DNA from: JADLHS01 sp049840435 | Lineage (GTDB): Bacteria; Verrucomicrobiota; Verrucomicrobiia; Limisphaerales; JADLHS01 | Assembly: GCA_049840435.1 (NCBI GenBank) | Contig: JASGKY010000059.1 | Location: 7,839 to 71,838 of the forward strand | DNA length: 64,000 nucleotides | Direction of reading: 5' to 3' | In this document: positions 1-11,700 of the stretch, in pieces | Layout of the letters: each line of letters begins with the position of its first letter | Position numbering within the stretch: position 1 is the first letter of the stretch | Notes under the pieces: model-generated | Told to the model about the DNA's origin: nothing | Databases searched by the model: none | The model's input: the letters and a program-made list of their open reading frames with translations, nothing else | Program-made: the position numbers and the translations under genes

Positions 1-606
1 TTCCAACCGGCGGTTGCTGTCGCGGCGGAGCAGATGCGTAGTTTGTGGTTCGATACGCTCGTAATGCGCAAGCTCGGCGCGACCGTGTCCGCCAACAGCG
101 GCGAAGGGCTTGAGGCGCTGGACGGTGACCCGAATACGTTCTGGCTGGCCGGTGGACGTGGACGCGGCGCGGATGGTCGCAAGCATCCACACACGCTGAC
201 CATTTCGTTCACCAATGCCGTCGCAATGAACGGCGTGGCCGTGATGAACTGTCAGAACGATCGCGATCATCTCGGCGACGTGCGCGGTTACATGATTGAA
301 TTGAGTAACGACGGTCAGGCGTGGCGCAATGTCGCGGGCGGCGAATTAGCTTCCACGTGGAATCCGCAAACCATCCCATTCGCGCAGACTGAAAGCGCAA
401 GTCACCTGCGGTTCACTGCGATGTCCGGCTATGGTGCGGATACCAGCGCGGCATTGGCGGAACTCGCGGTAATTTATGCCGGACCGAAGCTTCCTGAGAA
501 TGGAGATGCAAATGTTACCTATCGTCGTGTGCGCAGCACGGCGAGTGACGTGGATGAAGGCGACACTTCACTCAAGTCTGCGATTGCTCAGCCAGCCACG
601 CCTTGA
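1..606 (+). CDS. C-terminal part of a discoidin (F5/8 type C) domain protein, 5' cut by window edge
   Basis: The frame is open from base 1, so the gene starts upstream of the window; an internal ATG at 34 is probably not the start. About 200 residues are visible. Most of them look like a discoidin/F5-8C carbohydrate-binding fold: a 'LDGDPNTFW' start followed by beta-rich sequence ending in 'YMIELSNDGQAWRNV'. Such modules usually sit at the C-terminus of exported glycoside hydrolases or related surface proteins, binding glycans, but the catalytic part is not in view. The stop TGA (604-606) directly abuts the stop of the convergent gene (607-609), so the two genes share the palindrome TGATCA. 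Domain assignment is fairly confident; the enzyme identity is unknown. Confidence 0.6.
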   Translation, partial: FQPAVAVAAEQMRSLWFDTLVMRKLGATVSANSGEGLEALDGDPNTFWLAGGRGRGADGRKHPHTLTISFTNAVAMNGVAVMNCQNDRDHLGDVRGYMIELSNDGQAWRNVAGGELASTWNPQTIPFAQTESASHLRFTAMSGYGADTSAALAELAVIYAGPKLPENGDANVTYRRVRSTASDVDEGDTSLKSAIAQPATP

Positions 607-3600
607 TCAAGGCGTCAGCACCTGCACGCGATAAAACTTTGCCGCCTCGCCCAGCGGTTCAATGCGTGAAGCAGTCGAGTCGGTCGCGGTCACATCGGGA
701 GTAAGGTCGAACCATGTTGTATCAGCGAGGTTGGTCTTGGCCTGCACGCGATACACTGTGTCGCCGATAGCGCTCCACGTCAGCACAACGTTTGTGCCTG
801 CGAGTTCAATCTGTTGGATCAGCGGGCGTGGCAGGACAGTGACGGTAAATCCTTTCGTATCACTCAACACCGGAATGCCATTATCAGTGACCAGCACCGT
901 AATGTTGTTGGTCGTGTTGGCGTCGCTATCGCCGGTCTGCCAGGAGAAAATTCCCGAGCTAGGCACGATGCCGGAGTTGGCTGGCGGTGTAAGCAGGCTG
1001 TAGCTAAGAATGTTGGCAGGGAGATCTGTGTCCGAGGCTTCGTTGGTTTGCGTCACGAGCGTGCCAGCGTGGACAACGCGGCTCGCGATGGCGACCAGGC
1101 TCGGTGCGGCATTTGTTTCGCTCACATTGATCGTGAATGTGTTTGTGACACTGAGCGAGGGGGAGCCGTTGTCAGTCACGCGCACTGTCACGGGATAATT
1201 CCCCGGGCCTTGTGCTTCAGTCGGCGTCCAATTCATGACTCCGCTGCTGGGCGTCGAGGTCAGCCCGGCTGGCCCTTGCACCAATCCAAACGTCAGCGCG
1301 TTGGCCGGGAGATCGGAATCCGTGGCACTGTTGATCGCGGTCCAGGCGGCGAGTTCCACGATGTTTTGCGTCAGCGGCACGGTCGTACTGGGATGGCGTT
1401 GGTTTCGTTGACTGTGATCGTGAAGGATTTTAAATCACTCTGCGGCGGTGCACCGCTGTCGGTGACGAGGACGCCTAGGTTGTAAACACCCGGTCCTTGT
1501 GCTTCGACCGGCATCCACGTGAACACGCCAGAACTCGCGCCGATGGCCGCGCCAGCCGGAGCGTTGCTCAACGAGTAGGTCAACGTGTTTGGTGTGAACA
1601 CTTCAAAGTCGTCCAGATAGATGTTGTGTGTCGTGTTACTGGCGAGCGGTGCGAACGCCACGTGTTCCAGCACTGCCAGTCCGGAGGCTGTGGATAACAC
1701 GCCATTGCCGCTGACAAAGCTGATCACCGGTTCAGCGGCGAAATTGAATTCCAACGTGGTCCAATTGCTGGCGGTGACGGTGCGCGTGGGTTGCGGTTGA
1801 CCGCTGCTGGAACTAGTGATGCCCACCCATTCAATCGCGCCGGTGCTGCCGCCGTTCGAACCGATCGGTGTGCCGGCGGCGACGGCGGCTTCGCGGATAC
1901 CTAAGCCGACGCGCACCGCTTTGTCGCTCCAGATGCGGAAGCGGAAGCGTTTGGTGAGATCAATCACCGGATTGGGGAAAGTGCCGACACCAGAGGTAGT
2001 GAGTCGCACCCACGGCGCGGTGGCATTGTTGGTGAAAGCAAAGCTGACATTTAAAGCCCGCGCACTGTTGTTGCCGGTGGGAATGGCGGCGGCGGTGAGC
2101 GAAACGTTGGGCGTGTTGCTCATCCAGCCTGAAGTGGAGCCGGAAAAGCGCGGTTCTTGAAAAAGGATTTCCACCCCAGTGCCAAAGCTTTCAAAATCCG
2201 TGAGCGGCGTGACGAAGTCGGTGGCGGTGGCGGCGTTCGTGAAGGCGAGCAGAATGGTTTCAAACACGGTTTGATTCGGGATCGCCGGCAGCACGGGCGG
2301 CAAGCCGGGTGTCGTGGCGCTGTTGGTGTTGGAATAAGCCGAGGTGGTAGTCTGGTTGAAGGTGCGAACGCGATAGAAATATGTCATGTTCGGCAGCACA
2401 CTCGTGTCTGCGAAGGTGATAACGCCAGCCCGAACAAAAGCATTTTGTAACCAAGGCCCGGTTGCGGCGGCGGCGCGTTCGATGTAAGTGCCCATTTCAT
2501 TCGCCGCCGTGTCGGTCCAACTCAAGTTGATCCGATAGGCGGATGCCGCCGTTGCGGTGAGACTGGTCGGTGTGCCCGGCGTAGCGCTGACGCGTTCGAG
2601 GTAATTCTCCACGCACCAGCCATTCGTGTCACCCCAATCCACCTGCCACCAGGTATGGCCGACACCATCCAAGGTGACCAAGCTTGGCCCGCCGATGATG
2701 GTATCCCACGCTGCCGGAAACCTTTGTTGCCACCTGCGGACAGAGCGTGCCGTTGGTGATGTTACCACCGGGACATTCGCGGATGCTGAGGCTCGAAGTG
2801 CCGAGGACTTTTACATCATCGCCTATGATTAGCGGTGCGCCCTGCACGAGCACGAGGTCGGGATAATAATGCTCACACAGCCAGACCCAGTTCTGGATCG
2901 GATAACCGTTCGTGACGGAATCGCCGGTGACGCGATTCTGCATCCTGCGTCCACTGGCCCAACGCGCCGTGCCCCACTGACACATGCCGCGGCCGTGGCC
3001 AAATTCCAATTCGCCGGTGCAGACCGGATCATACAGACAACCACCCGTCGGCGCGGTGAAACCATCGCCACAGGCTTGGCCCAACTGATTGTTCTCGGCG
3101 GAATACTCGGTGATCTTGAAACCGATGCGAGTCGCGCCGGGTTTGAACATTACCCAGTTTGCTGTGGCGTTGACGGCAGCCGTCGTGCGACTGTCGCTGG
3201 CCGTGTGGAGGTAAGCCTGACAGGACGTCGTGCCGCAGATGTCGTAGTTCACGTCGTCCGGTGAATTGACGAAGCCCGCCGCATAGGTGCGGATCGCCAC
3301 CGCGCCCGCAAGCAGACTGTTTGTGCCGCTGTTGCCTGGCCCGGTGCTGCCCCACGATGCAATCCACTCCGATGGCAGCGAGCGCTGGCAATACGTCTGC
3401 AGCGAGATGTAATCAATCGTAAAACCATCCTGCCGCAGCACGCGGATGTTTGTGGGGATGCGGACGTGCGCGGAAAGCGAGGCGAGTTGCGGGGTGACGA
3501 CCACTCCATCGCCGACTGCTGCAGCGGTGAATGTGGTTTGAATTGGGGCTGATGCTGCGCTGATCGCGGTTGGATTTTCTTCCCGTGTGTTGATGGGATA

Positions 3601-4359
3601 TTCGCTGCGTCGCCGGAGGGTGCGTTCGTCCACCGTATTTTTACCCATGCCCCGCTGCAAGCGGATGCGATAGACCCAATCGCCTTCGGACCACAGCTCA
3701 AGATAGCTGCGAACTTCGGCGTGAAAACCTTCCTTGGTAAAGCTCAATCGGGCTGGCGTGTTGGTCGCCTCGGTCTGCGTTTGCACCGGCACGTAAATCT
3801 GGAAATAGCCGCGGGCATCGGTGAGTGTCTCACGACCGCTCGGTTCGGTGCGCACCACGACATCGGCCAATGGCGCGCCGGATTTATCATCCGCCACAAA
3901 GCCGATGAATACAGTTTCGTTTGCGCGATGCAACGTCGTTACGTAGTCCGGCTGAATTTCGCGCGGCGCAACAATTGGGTCCAGTTGAAACTCCAATTGA
4001 TATTGATTGTCGGGGCGGACCTCGAATTCGCCCGCCATGGGCTGATAACCATCGGCGCGTACCAAAAGGTTGTGTCGCCCACTCCCTAATTTCAGCGTGG
4101 CGCGACCATCGGCATTGACCCCAGAGCGATGCAGGCTTTTGCCGGGCTGGGCGTCGTCCTGCGGGATGGCCTCGGTCGTATCAGGTTGCACCGCGAAGCC
4201 GGTGGCGCTGTCCACGAAACGAATATTCACCGGGACGTTGGTTGAAGCTGCGTTTGCAATAACCGCTGGAACACAAAGTAGCATTGCCATGATCACGAAT
4301 GGGAGCGGCAACGTCGTCCGGACGCCAAGCCAAAGTGAGAACAGCTTTGAAAAACGCAT
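607..4359 (-). CDS. SpoIID/LytB-like exported protein with SH3, FN3 and Ig-like repeats (two frame changes)
   Basis: Corrected length is about 1250 aa. The N-terminus has a hydrophobic export signal (about residues 15-38). It is followed by carboxypeptidase-regulatory-like beta sequence, then a SpoIID/LytB core with 'LLAGAVAIRTYAAGF' and the late 'GRGMCQWGTARWA' motif. The SpoIID family cleaves glycan strands of peptidoglycan. After it come a bacterial SH3-like segment ('GHTWWQVDWG'), an FN3 domain and several Ig-like/cadherin-like repeats ending in 'VTDNG/VTDSG...ITVNETN'. Two single-base events break the frame: an extra base near 2715 inside the SH3 domain and a missing base near 1376 between two Ig-like repeats. 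Sequence continues in register on either side, so I treat it as one gene. An alternative is a real split into an active SpoIID protein plus adhesin-like debris. Confidence 0.7.
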
Positions 4360-4500
4360 GTCTGAATTTGTCTGGCCAACATAGCTTCAGTGCGGGTGGC
4401 GGAACAGTCTTACCAATCGAATCCTGCGACATGTTTGTGCGATAGCCCGACGGAACATCGAAAAACTTTCCATCACGCCCGCTTTGCCTATGCTGGCGGC

Positions 4501-6228
4501 ATGAATCTGTTGCCTTTCGGTTCGTTGCCGGCGTTCAAATCGCGTCAGTTCGTGCCTGCCCAGCTTGATTTGGGCGACTGGACAAAGCTCGCGCCGTTGT
4601 TCGCCCAACTTGAAACCCGCATCGCCGCTGCCAAAACCGTTGCTGATCTGGAGGCATGGCTGTTTGCATGGGGCGAACTCAGCGCCGCACTCGACGAGGA
4701 GGCGTCTCGTCGCTACATCGCGATGACTTGCCACACTGATGATGCTGAGGCGGAGAAGGCTTACCTGCAATTCGTCGAGCAGATCGAGCCGCAACTCAAG
4801 CCTAGCCAGTTCAAGCTGGAGAAGCTGTTCATCGCGCATCCGCAACGGGCCAAGCTACCGTCGCCGCGCTACGATGTGTTTATTCGCGACGTGCAGAATC
4901 ACGTCGAGCTGTTCCGCGAGGAAAACGTGGCGCTGGAAACCGAGGAATCCAAGGTTGGGCAACAATACCAGAAACTCAGCGGCTCACTCACGGTGCAGTT
5001 CCGTGGCGAAGAGAAAACGCTCATTGCGATGGGCAAGCTGCTCGAAGAGCCGGATCGTCCGCTGCGGCAGGAGGCGTGGGAACTGGTGGCCAAACGCCGC
5101 CTGCAGGAGCGCGAGAAGTTCGAGGAACAGTTCGATCAACTCGTGAATCTTCGTCAGAAGATTGCGGCGAATGCGGGCTTCAAGAACTACCGCGATTACG
5201 CGTTCCGCTCGAAAGGTCGCTTTGATTACACACCACAGCATTGCTTTGATTTTCATGACGCCGTGGCGAACGAGGTCGTTCCTGCGTTGCGTGAATTACA
5301 AGCACAACGCCGCCAGCAACTCGGTTTCGCCAAGCTGCGTCCGTGGGACACTGCCGTTGACCCGTTGAATCGTCCGGCACTCAAGCCGTTTGAAAAGGTT
5401 GAGGACATGGTCACGCGCACGCAGAAGATTTTCGACCAGCTTGATGGCGAACTCGCGGGAGGCTTTCAGCAGATGCAGGATTTGAAGCTGTTGGATTTGG
5501 CAAACCGCAAAGGCAAAGCGCCGGGCGGTTATCAATCTACGCTCAACGAAGCGCGCCTGCCGTTCATCTTCATGAACGCCGTCGGGCAGCAGCGCGATGT
5601 GGAAACCATCTTGCACGAAGCGGGTCACGCCTTCCACGCGCTCGCCACGCGCAACGAAGACCTGCTCGCGTATCGCAGCGCGCCGATTGAGTTTTGCGAG
5701 GTCGCCTCGATGAGCATGGAATTACTCGGCAACGAATTCATCGAGGAGTTTTATCCGCCCGCCGAGGGCAATCGCGCCCGGCGCACGCATCTGGAAGGCG
5801 TGATTAGCACGCTGGGCTGGATCGCGACGGTGGATGCATTCCAACACTGGATTTACACGAATCCGGGCCACAGCCGCGCTGAACGTTCTGCCGCGTGGAA
5901 TCAACTCATGGACCGGTTCGCGGGCGACGTGGACTGGACCGGTTTCGAGGAAGTGCGGGCGAACCTGTGGCATCGCCAGCTTCACATCTTCCTGTATCCG
6001 TTTTACTACATCGAATACGGCATCGCGCAACTCGGTGCATTGCAAGTGTGGGCAAACTCAAAGCGCGATAAAGCCAAAGCTCTGCGTGACTACAAAGCCG
6101 CACTCGCGCTCGGCGGCTCGCGACCGCTGCCAGAACTGTTTGCCACGGCAGGCTGCAAGTTTCAATTCGATGCGGCGACGATCAAGCCGTTGATGGAGTT
6201 GGCGCGGACGGAGTTGAAGAAGTTTTAG
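4501..6228 (+). CDS. M3 family oligoendopeptidase (PepF-like)
   Basis: Encodes 575 aa, normal for the shorter oligoendopeptidase F group. This zinc metallopeptidase family cleaves short peptides, normally in the cytoplasm. The active-site motif HEAGH is at residues 372-376, with a downstream 'FCEVASMSMELL' helix that supplies the third zinc ligand in M3 enzymes. The start ATG at 4501 is preferred over the upstream in-frame ATG at 4390, because family similarity begins with 'MNLLPFG' and the 37 upstream residues look like translated intergenic DNA. No signal peptide or membrane segment is seen. It is divergent from the SpoIID-like gene and converges with a small hypothetical gene. Not obviously part of an operon. 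Confidence 0.9.
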   Translation: MNLLPFGSLPAFKSRQFVPAQLDLGDWTKLAPLFAQLETRIAAAKTVADLEAWLFAWGELSAALDEEASRRYIAMTCHTDDAEAEKAYLQFVEQIEPQLKPSQFKLEKLFIAHPQRAKLPSPRYDVFIRDVQNHVELFREENVALETEESKVGQQYQKLSGSLTVQFRGEEKTLIAMGKLLEEPDRPLRQEAWELVAKRRLQEREKFEEQFDQLVNLRQKIAANAGFKNYRDYAFRSKGRFDYTPQHCFDFHDAVANEVVPALRELQAQRRQQLGFAKLRPWDTAVDPLNRPALKPFEKVEDMVTRTQKIFDQLDGELAGGFQQMQDLKLLDLANRKGKAPGGYQSTLNEARLPFIFMNAVGQQRDVETILHEAGHAFHALATRNEDLLAYRSAPIEFCEVASMSMELLGNEFIEEFYPPAEGNRARRTHLEGVISTLGWIATVDAFQHWIYTNPGHSRAERSAAWNQLMDRFAGDVDWTGFEEVRANLWHRQLHIFLYPFYYIEYGIAQLGALQVWANSKRDKAKALRDYKAALALGGSRPLPELFATAGCKFQFDAATIKPLMELARTELKKF

Positions 6229-6241
6229 GGCTCTGTGGCCA

Positions 6242-6586
6242 TCACCTTGCGTCCTCGTCCTTGTCAGTTCTGCGGCGTGCATTCAATGGGCCGAAAGGGG
6301 AGTCTGGCGAATGCGCATACTCGCGGACTCCGGAATCATCTGGGCCGACAAGTTCGACACGCACCAAAGAGACATCGTCACGCATCTGATCGACAAAATA
6401 CTCCGCTGCCTCTTCTTTCGAACTGGCTGGCAACTCGTCATAATACATCTTCCCACGATGCTTCCAGTGCATCCCGAAGATGAAATTTTGCCACATATGC
6501 GTTGCTCGTGGTCGAAGTGGGACGTGGAATTCACAGCCTGCTTCGGCTCGTAATTCGACTTTATTCCTGTCGAAATGCACTGTCAA
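6242..6586 (-). CDS. Hypothetical small protein downstream of kup
   Basis: Encodes about 114 aa, acidic towards the C-terminus. There is no signal peptide or membrane segment, and no family was recognised. The possible TTG start (6584-6586) overlaps the kup stop codon, and a GTG two codons later is an alternative; either would suggest translational coupling to kup. Coding status rests on an open frame, sensible composition ('MWQNFIFGMHWKHRGKMYYD') and position. It could be an accessory of the potassium transporter, but nothing in the sequence shows that. Confidence 0.45.
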   Translation of the reverse strand: MTVHFDRNKVELRAEAGCEFHVPLRPRATHMWQNFIFGMHWKHRGKMYYDELPASSKEEAAEYFVDQMRDDVSLVRVELVGPDDSGVREYAHSPDSPFGPLNARRRTDKDEDAR

Positions 6587-8533
6587 ATCTCCACCTGCAA
6601 CCCGAGCTCGACCACTCGGTTAGGCGGGAGGCGAAAGTAGGCATTGGCTGGTTGCGCGTTGCGGGAGAGCAGGGCGAAGAGTTTCTTGCGCCAGCGGGAC
6701 AATCCGCGTCGCTCGCTGGCGATGATGGTTTCACGACTCAGGAAAAAGGTGGTCTCCATCTCACGGAAATTCAGACCGTGCGGCTTGCACAATTTCAAAA
6801 CCGTCTCGGCATCCACTTCTTCCATGAAACCGTAGCGGCCGATGACGCGGTAAAATCCCTGGCCGAGATCGGCCACGGTCACGCGGCGCTCTTTTTCCAC
6901 GTAGGGAATCTCTTCGATGAGAATGGTCAGCAGCACGACGCGTTTGTGGAGAATTTTGTTGTGCTTGAAATTGTGCGTGAGCGCGGCGGGCGTGCCGTCC
7001 GGGTTGCCGGCGAGGAAGATGGCCGTGCCAGAGACGCGGTGTGGCTTGGTTTCGGAGACATCCTGCAAAAAGTTTTCGATGGGCAGCAGACTGTTGATGA
7101 GACGCTGACGCAGGCGGGCGCGACCGGTTTTCCAAGTCGCCATGAGTGTGAAGCCGATGATGCCGATGGTGAGCGGAAACCAGCCGCCGTGTGCCACTTT
7201 GGTCAAGTTTGCGCCAAGGAAGCAGAGTTCCGCTACTAAAAATACGGCGCACAAGGATGCTGTCGGGATCAGTTTCCATTTCCAAAGTCGGCGAGCTGTA
7301 AAGTAGAAGAGCAAAGTGGTGATGAGCATGGTCAGCACGACCGCGATGCCATAAGCTGCCGCGAGATTTTCGGAGGACCGGAAACCGAGCACGAGCCCGA
7401 TACACGCAAGCATCAACCCCCAGTTGATCCACGGGATATAAATCTGACCGCGGGTGGAGGAGGAGGTATGTTCGATGGCGACGCGGGGCACGTAGCCAAG
7501 TTGCACCGCCTGCATGGTGAGCGAGAACGAACCCGAGATCAGCGCTTGCGAAGCGATGACCGCCGCCGCCGTCGCCAGCGCGACTAACGGATACAGCGCC
7601 CACGACGGGGCGAGGCGATAGAAGGGATTCGTGGCCATGTTGGGATCGCCGAGCACGAGCGCACCTTGACCGAGGTAATTCAGGAACAACGCCGGCAGCA
7701 CAAGGCCGAACCACGCTATGCGGATCGGTTTCTTGCCGAAGTGTCCCATGTCTGCGTAGAGCGCTTCCGCGCCGGTCAGCACCAGGAACACCGAGCCAAG
7801 TTGATGAAAGCCGCGCCAGCCGTTCTCAGTGAAAAATTGCCAGGCGTAGGCGGGATTCACGCATTTGAGCACTTCAGGCACTTGGAAGACCTCCTTGATG
7901 CCCAGCACCGCAAGCGTGGTGAACCAAAGTAACATCACCCAGCCGAACACGCGGCCCACGCCGCCCGTGCCGATGCGTTGCACGCTGAACAGGCCGATAA
8001 GAATAGCAATGGTCAATGGCACGACATACGGCTTGAGCGCCGGCGCGGCCACCTCCAGACCTTCCATCGCACCTAAGACTGAAATCGCCGGGGTAATCAA
8101 CCCGTCGCCATAAAGCAGCGCCGCACCGAATACCCCGCAGGCGATCAACAGCCACGTCGTGCGGCTGATGGCGCGCCGTTCGCGATCCGGAAAAGCCAGT
8201 GCCATCAGGGCGAGAATGCCGCCTTCGCCACGATTGTCCGCCCGCAAAACGAACAAGAGATATTTCACCGATACGATGAGGACCAGCGCCCAGAAAATCA
8301 GTGAGAGTACGCCGAGAACATTATCATGGGTCGGGGCGACGGCACTCGGGCCGTCGAAGCAGGTGCGCAATGCGTAGAGCGGGCTGCGTGCCGATGTCGC
8401 CATAAACGACGCCCAACGCCGCCAGCGCAACCATCTTGAGCGACGGCGGCACAGCGGGGGACTGCGTATCAGGCGCAATGGCGGTGTCGCTCGGCGGCGA
8501 TGATTTCGGCTCCGGACTGCTGTCAGTTTGCAT
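6583..8533 (-). CDS. kup: KUP-family potassium uptake permease (one frame change)
   Basis: Corrected length about 649 aa. KUP transporters are inner-membrane K+/H+ symporters. Seen: a 'VALAALGVVYGDIGTSPLYA' start typical of the family, 'RADNRGEGGILALMAL' in the early loop, about twelve hydrophobic segments, and a hydrophilic C-terminal tail of about 150 residues. One extra base near 8386 breaks the frame between 'GDIGT' and 'SPLYAL'. Without it the protein starts at ATG 8533 with a Pro/Ser-rich leader. The tail carries 'FFLSRETI', seen in KUP C-terminal domains. It is followed by an overlapping small hypothetical gene. Confidence 0.88.
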
Positions 8534-8786
8534 TGAGTTGGCGGGAAATCCGCTGCGGGTTGGTGCGTGCGAATGGCCCTTTCACATGCCGACGAGGTTA
8601 GCTGCCGGGCTGGGTCTTGAAAGTGACCTGCGGTTCGCACCGCTACGCCCCGGTCCGGGACTGCCGGACTTTGTCCTCGGCGCCGCGCGCTATCGCGCAC
8701 GACTTAGGCTGCGGGCAGGAGCATCCCAAAAATGGGGGGAAGTGTCAAACGAGGGGCGGAAAGCCGAAAAGCATCCGCAGCAAAGT

Positions 8787-11700
8787 TCAAGGACCGTCAG
8801 GAGTCAATCTTGAGGGAATGCCCACGTCCTTTTTGGCCGGATTGCCCGCAGAATCAATAATTGTTGGCGTAATAAAGACGAGCAGTTGTTTGCTTTGCCT
8901 CTTGGCTGAACCCTTGGGCGCGCCCTTGAGGTTCGGTGGCGTGTCCAGCATCTGATCGCTGAAGTTGCCCAACACGATGGTCTGGCCATCCCACACGCTG
9001 GCCGACGTGGTCATCTGGCGTGTGCGGATAATGGGCAGGGGTAGCGTCCCCTTGTCATCCGGCGACGAGAGCTTGAGTTCTTGGCATCTTCGTAACCGAG
9101 GAATTCGGTAATGGTTGGGCTGAGAGTCATCTGAATCGTGTAGCCATCACTTGATACGGTCGGCAAAATGTCCAACACCGGGCCGAACGGCATGGCTTGC
9201 GATTGATAGACGAAGTTGGTCATACCGTTCGTGACCGCCGCAGTCATGCCGCTGACGATGGTCTTCACGTCAGTGACTTGAATCTGCGCCTGACGACCGC
9301 TCAAGGTCGTGACCTGCGGGACTGCCAGAATTTTGGCAGATGAACTGTTTTCCAAAGCGCGAAGTATTGCTTTGAATTGTGGTGCGGTGAAAATGCCGGT
9401 GAAATTAATCCCGTCTGCCTGGGTGATCGGTCCAAGAATTTTAGCCAGCTCCTTCGGTTGAGTTTTTCCAAACGGAATTTCCACAAACACCGCCTTGATG
9501 TTCACCTGAGGCGGTTGCCGGCCGATGACTTGCAGCAGCGATTCGATCGTGTCCAAATCCTCCTTGGTGGCGCGGACAAACAATCCGCCGGAGCGGTGGT
9601 TGTAAAAAAGAGTCTTGGGCAGAGTCAAATCCACCCCGGTAGATTCCAGCAAGGCGTGCAAGCCGGCGGTAACGTTGGTGGCAGTCACAGGTTTGAATTG
9701 AGGTAAGCGGTTTTCGATGGTGCGGGCAATTGTGGCTGGTTCAAGCTGGAAGGTGCGAGTGGTGAGTTCCGGCGCTGGTGCTACAACATTTCTTTGTGCT
9801 CTTTCGGACAACCCATCTCGAAGCGCGGTTTCAACGACGTCGAGTTCGCTCTCTGTAGCGCGAACCAATAGCCTTCCCTTGCTGGTCTTGTAATAGATGC
9901 TTTTCCCGAGCGCCGGATCTAGGTTCACCCCCATTTCCTGAGCCCAAGCACGAATGGCTGCTGACGCAATTGCATCGTGATTGGTGTCAACTGGCAGTTG
10001 ACTGAGCTCCAGCTCCGAAAGATTGGTGATTGCCTTTTCGTGTAGAAACTTGGGCGAAACACGATACTCCCGGGTGTAAAGCCGCTCGCCGGCGGGCTGG
10101 TTGGTTGCCGAACTGGTTGTTGGCAGTTTCAAACGCATGACTTCGGCATTGGTGGTTTGTCCATTGATGACAGCGCGGACTTGATTGGAAGCGATTATCT
10201 CACCAGTGGCGATATTTGCCGTGATATGCCCGGCGCGAATCTCCGCAATTTCGTTAGTCTGACGCTCCGGACTGGTGCGATACCAAAACCATTGCTGACT
10301 CAGGCCGCCCGTTTCGTCTGCAGTCCAATTGTGCATTCCCCCATTGTCCGTGTTGTGATTTTGTCCGTTCGAAGCCTGGAATCCGAATGGATCGATAGTT
10401 TGCCCGATTAACCCAGTTCTGAAGAAAAGATTTTCTTGCGGGGTGGGAATGAGAGTGCGATGTGGACTTCGACGAGCTGCGAAGAACTTTGGGGTTAGTG
10501 CCATTCAACAATTCTTTGATCACTTCAATATCCTTTTTCGGCGCATAAATGTACAAAAGGCCCGGGCCGATTTTATATAGCACGTGGTTCGGTGGTCGCA
10601 AGTCCACGCCAGTTTGAAGAAAGCGCTTCTTGATGGCATCACCAATCTTGTCTGGCGCGTTGGTGATGTCATCGTTTTTAGATCAAATTCAGCCGTTGAA
10701 TCATCCACCCCAATGAAGGGCAGGAATGTCTTCCGATCCACTTTGAACCTTTCAAACCACATATTCGTCGGCACATCGCATTTCATTTCGAAGCTAGCGC
10801 TGTTTGCACCAAAGTTGTATCGAATCGGGCGACTGGCATTGCTGACGATTAATTCGAGCAAGTTCCGCATGGTCGTGTCGCGTAGTTCAGCAGGCATGTT
10901 GATAACGACTGACTCGATGCCATCTCGTTTAGCAGGGTAATCCCAGTCTGGCGGCATCAGTAAACGGAAACCGATCTTCGTAGGGTCAGTTGCAAGCAAC
11001 GCTTTATCGAGTTCTGCCAGCACCTCGCTCAGTTTTATATTCTGAATAAATACCCGCTCAAACTTGATCTGTTCGAGCACCGCGAAAAGTTCTTCGCGTG
11101 GTGGGAAAAACATCATCACCGTTCCACCGCTTGACGTTTTTTGCTTCTCAAATCTTGAACTCCAGGAGTGCTCCCATTTCGGCTGAGTAAACGAACCGTT
11201 TTCCGCGTCTGCCGTGCGGTTGATTGTTTCTAAAACATTTGTGGCTGGTTTGGATGCCGCTTCAATCACGTTTGATGCTACGGCCCCGACGACATTTCGC
11301 GCGCCCATGGCGGACAGGAGCAACAAAGTTCCACTGATGCACATTGCTGCCAGCATTGCGCGCCAGGTGAGGCGCAGGGCCGGGCGGTAGCCCGGGACAA
11401 GCAGCCGTTGCACGCGGTCGGCAAGGGAGGAAGATTCGCGGCCATCATCCCCGAAGGCGGGCGCAGCGGTAGGTGCAGGTTGCAAAATGTTTTCGGCCAC
11501 GCGCACCAGAGTCCGGGCATAATCAGCGGGGGCACCGCTCAGTTCGATGGCGAGGGCGTCGCAGCAGGCTTCGCGTTCGCGACGGATTTGATGGCTGATC
11601 CACCACACGGCGGGATTGAAAAACAGCAACGCTTCGGCGAAGAGTTGGAACAGGTTCGCCAGATAATCGCCGCGCCGGATGTGGGCGAGTTCATGCAGCA

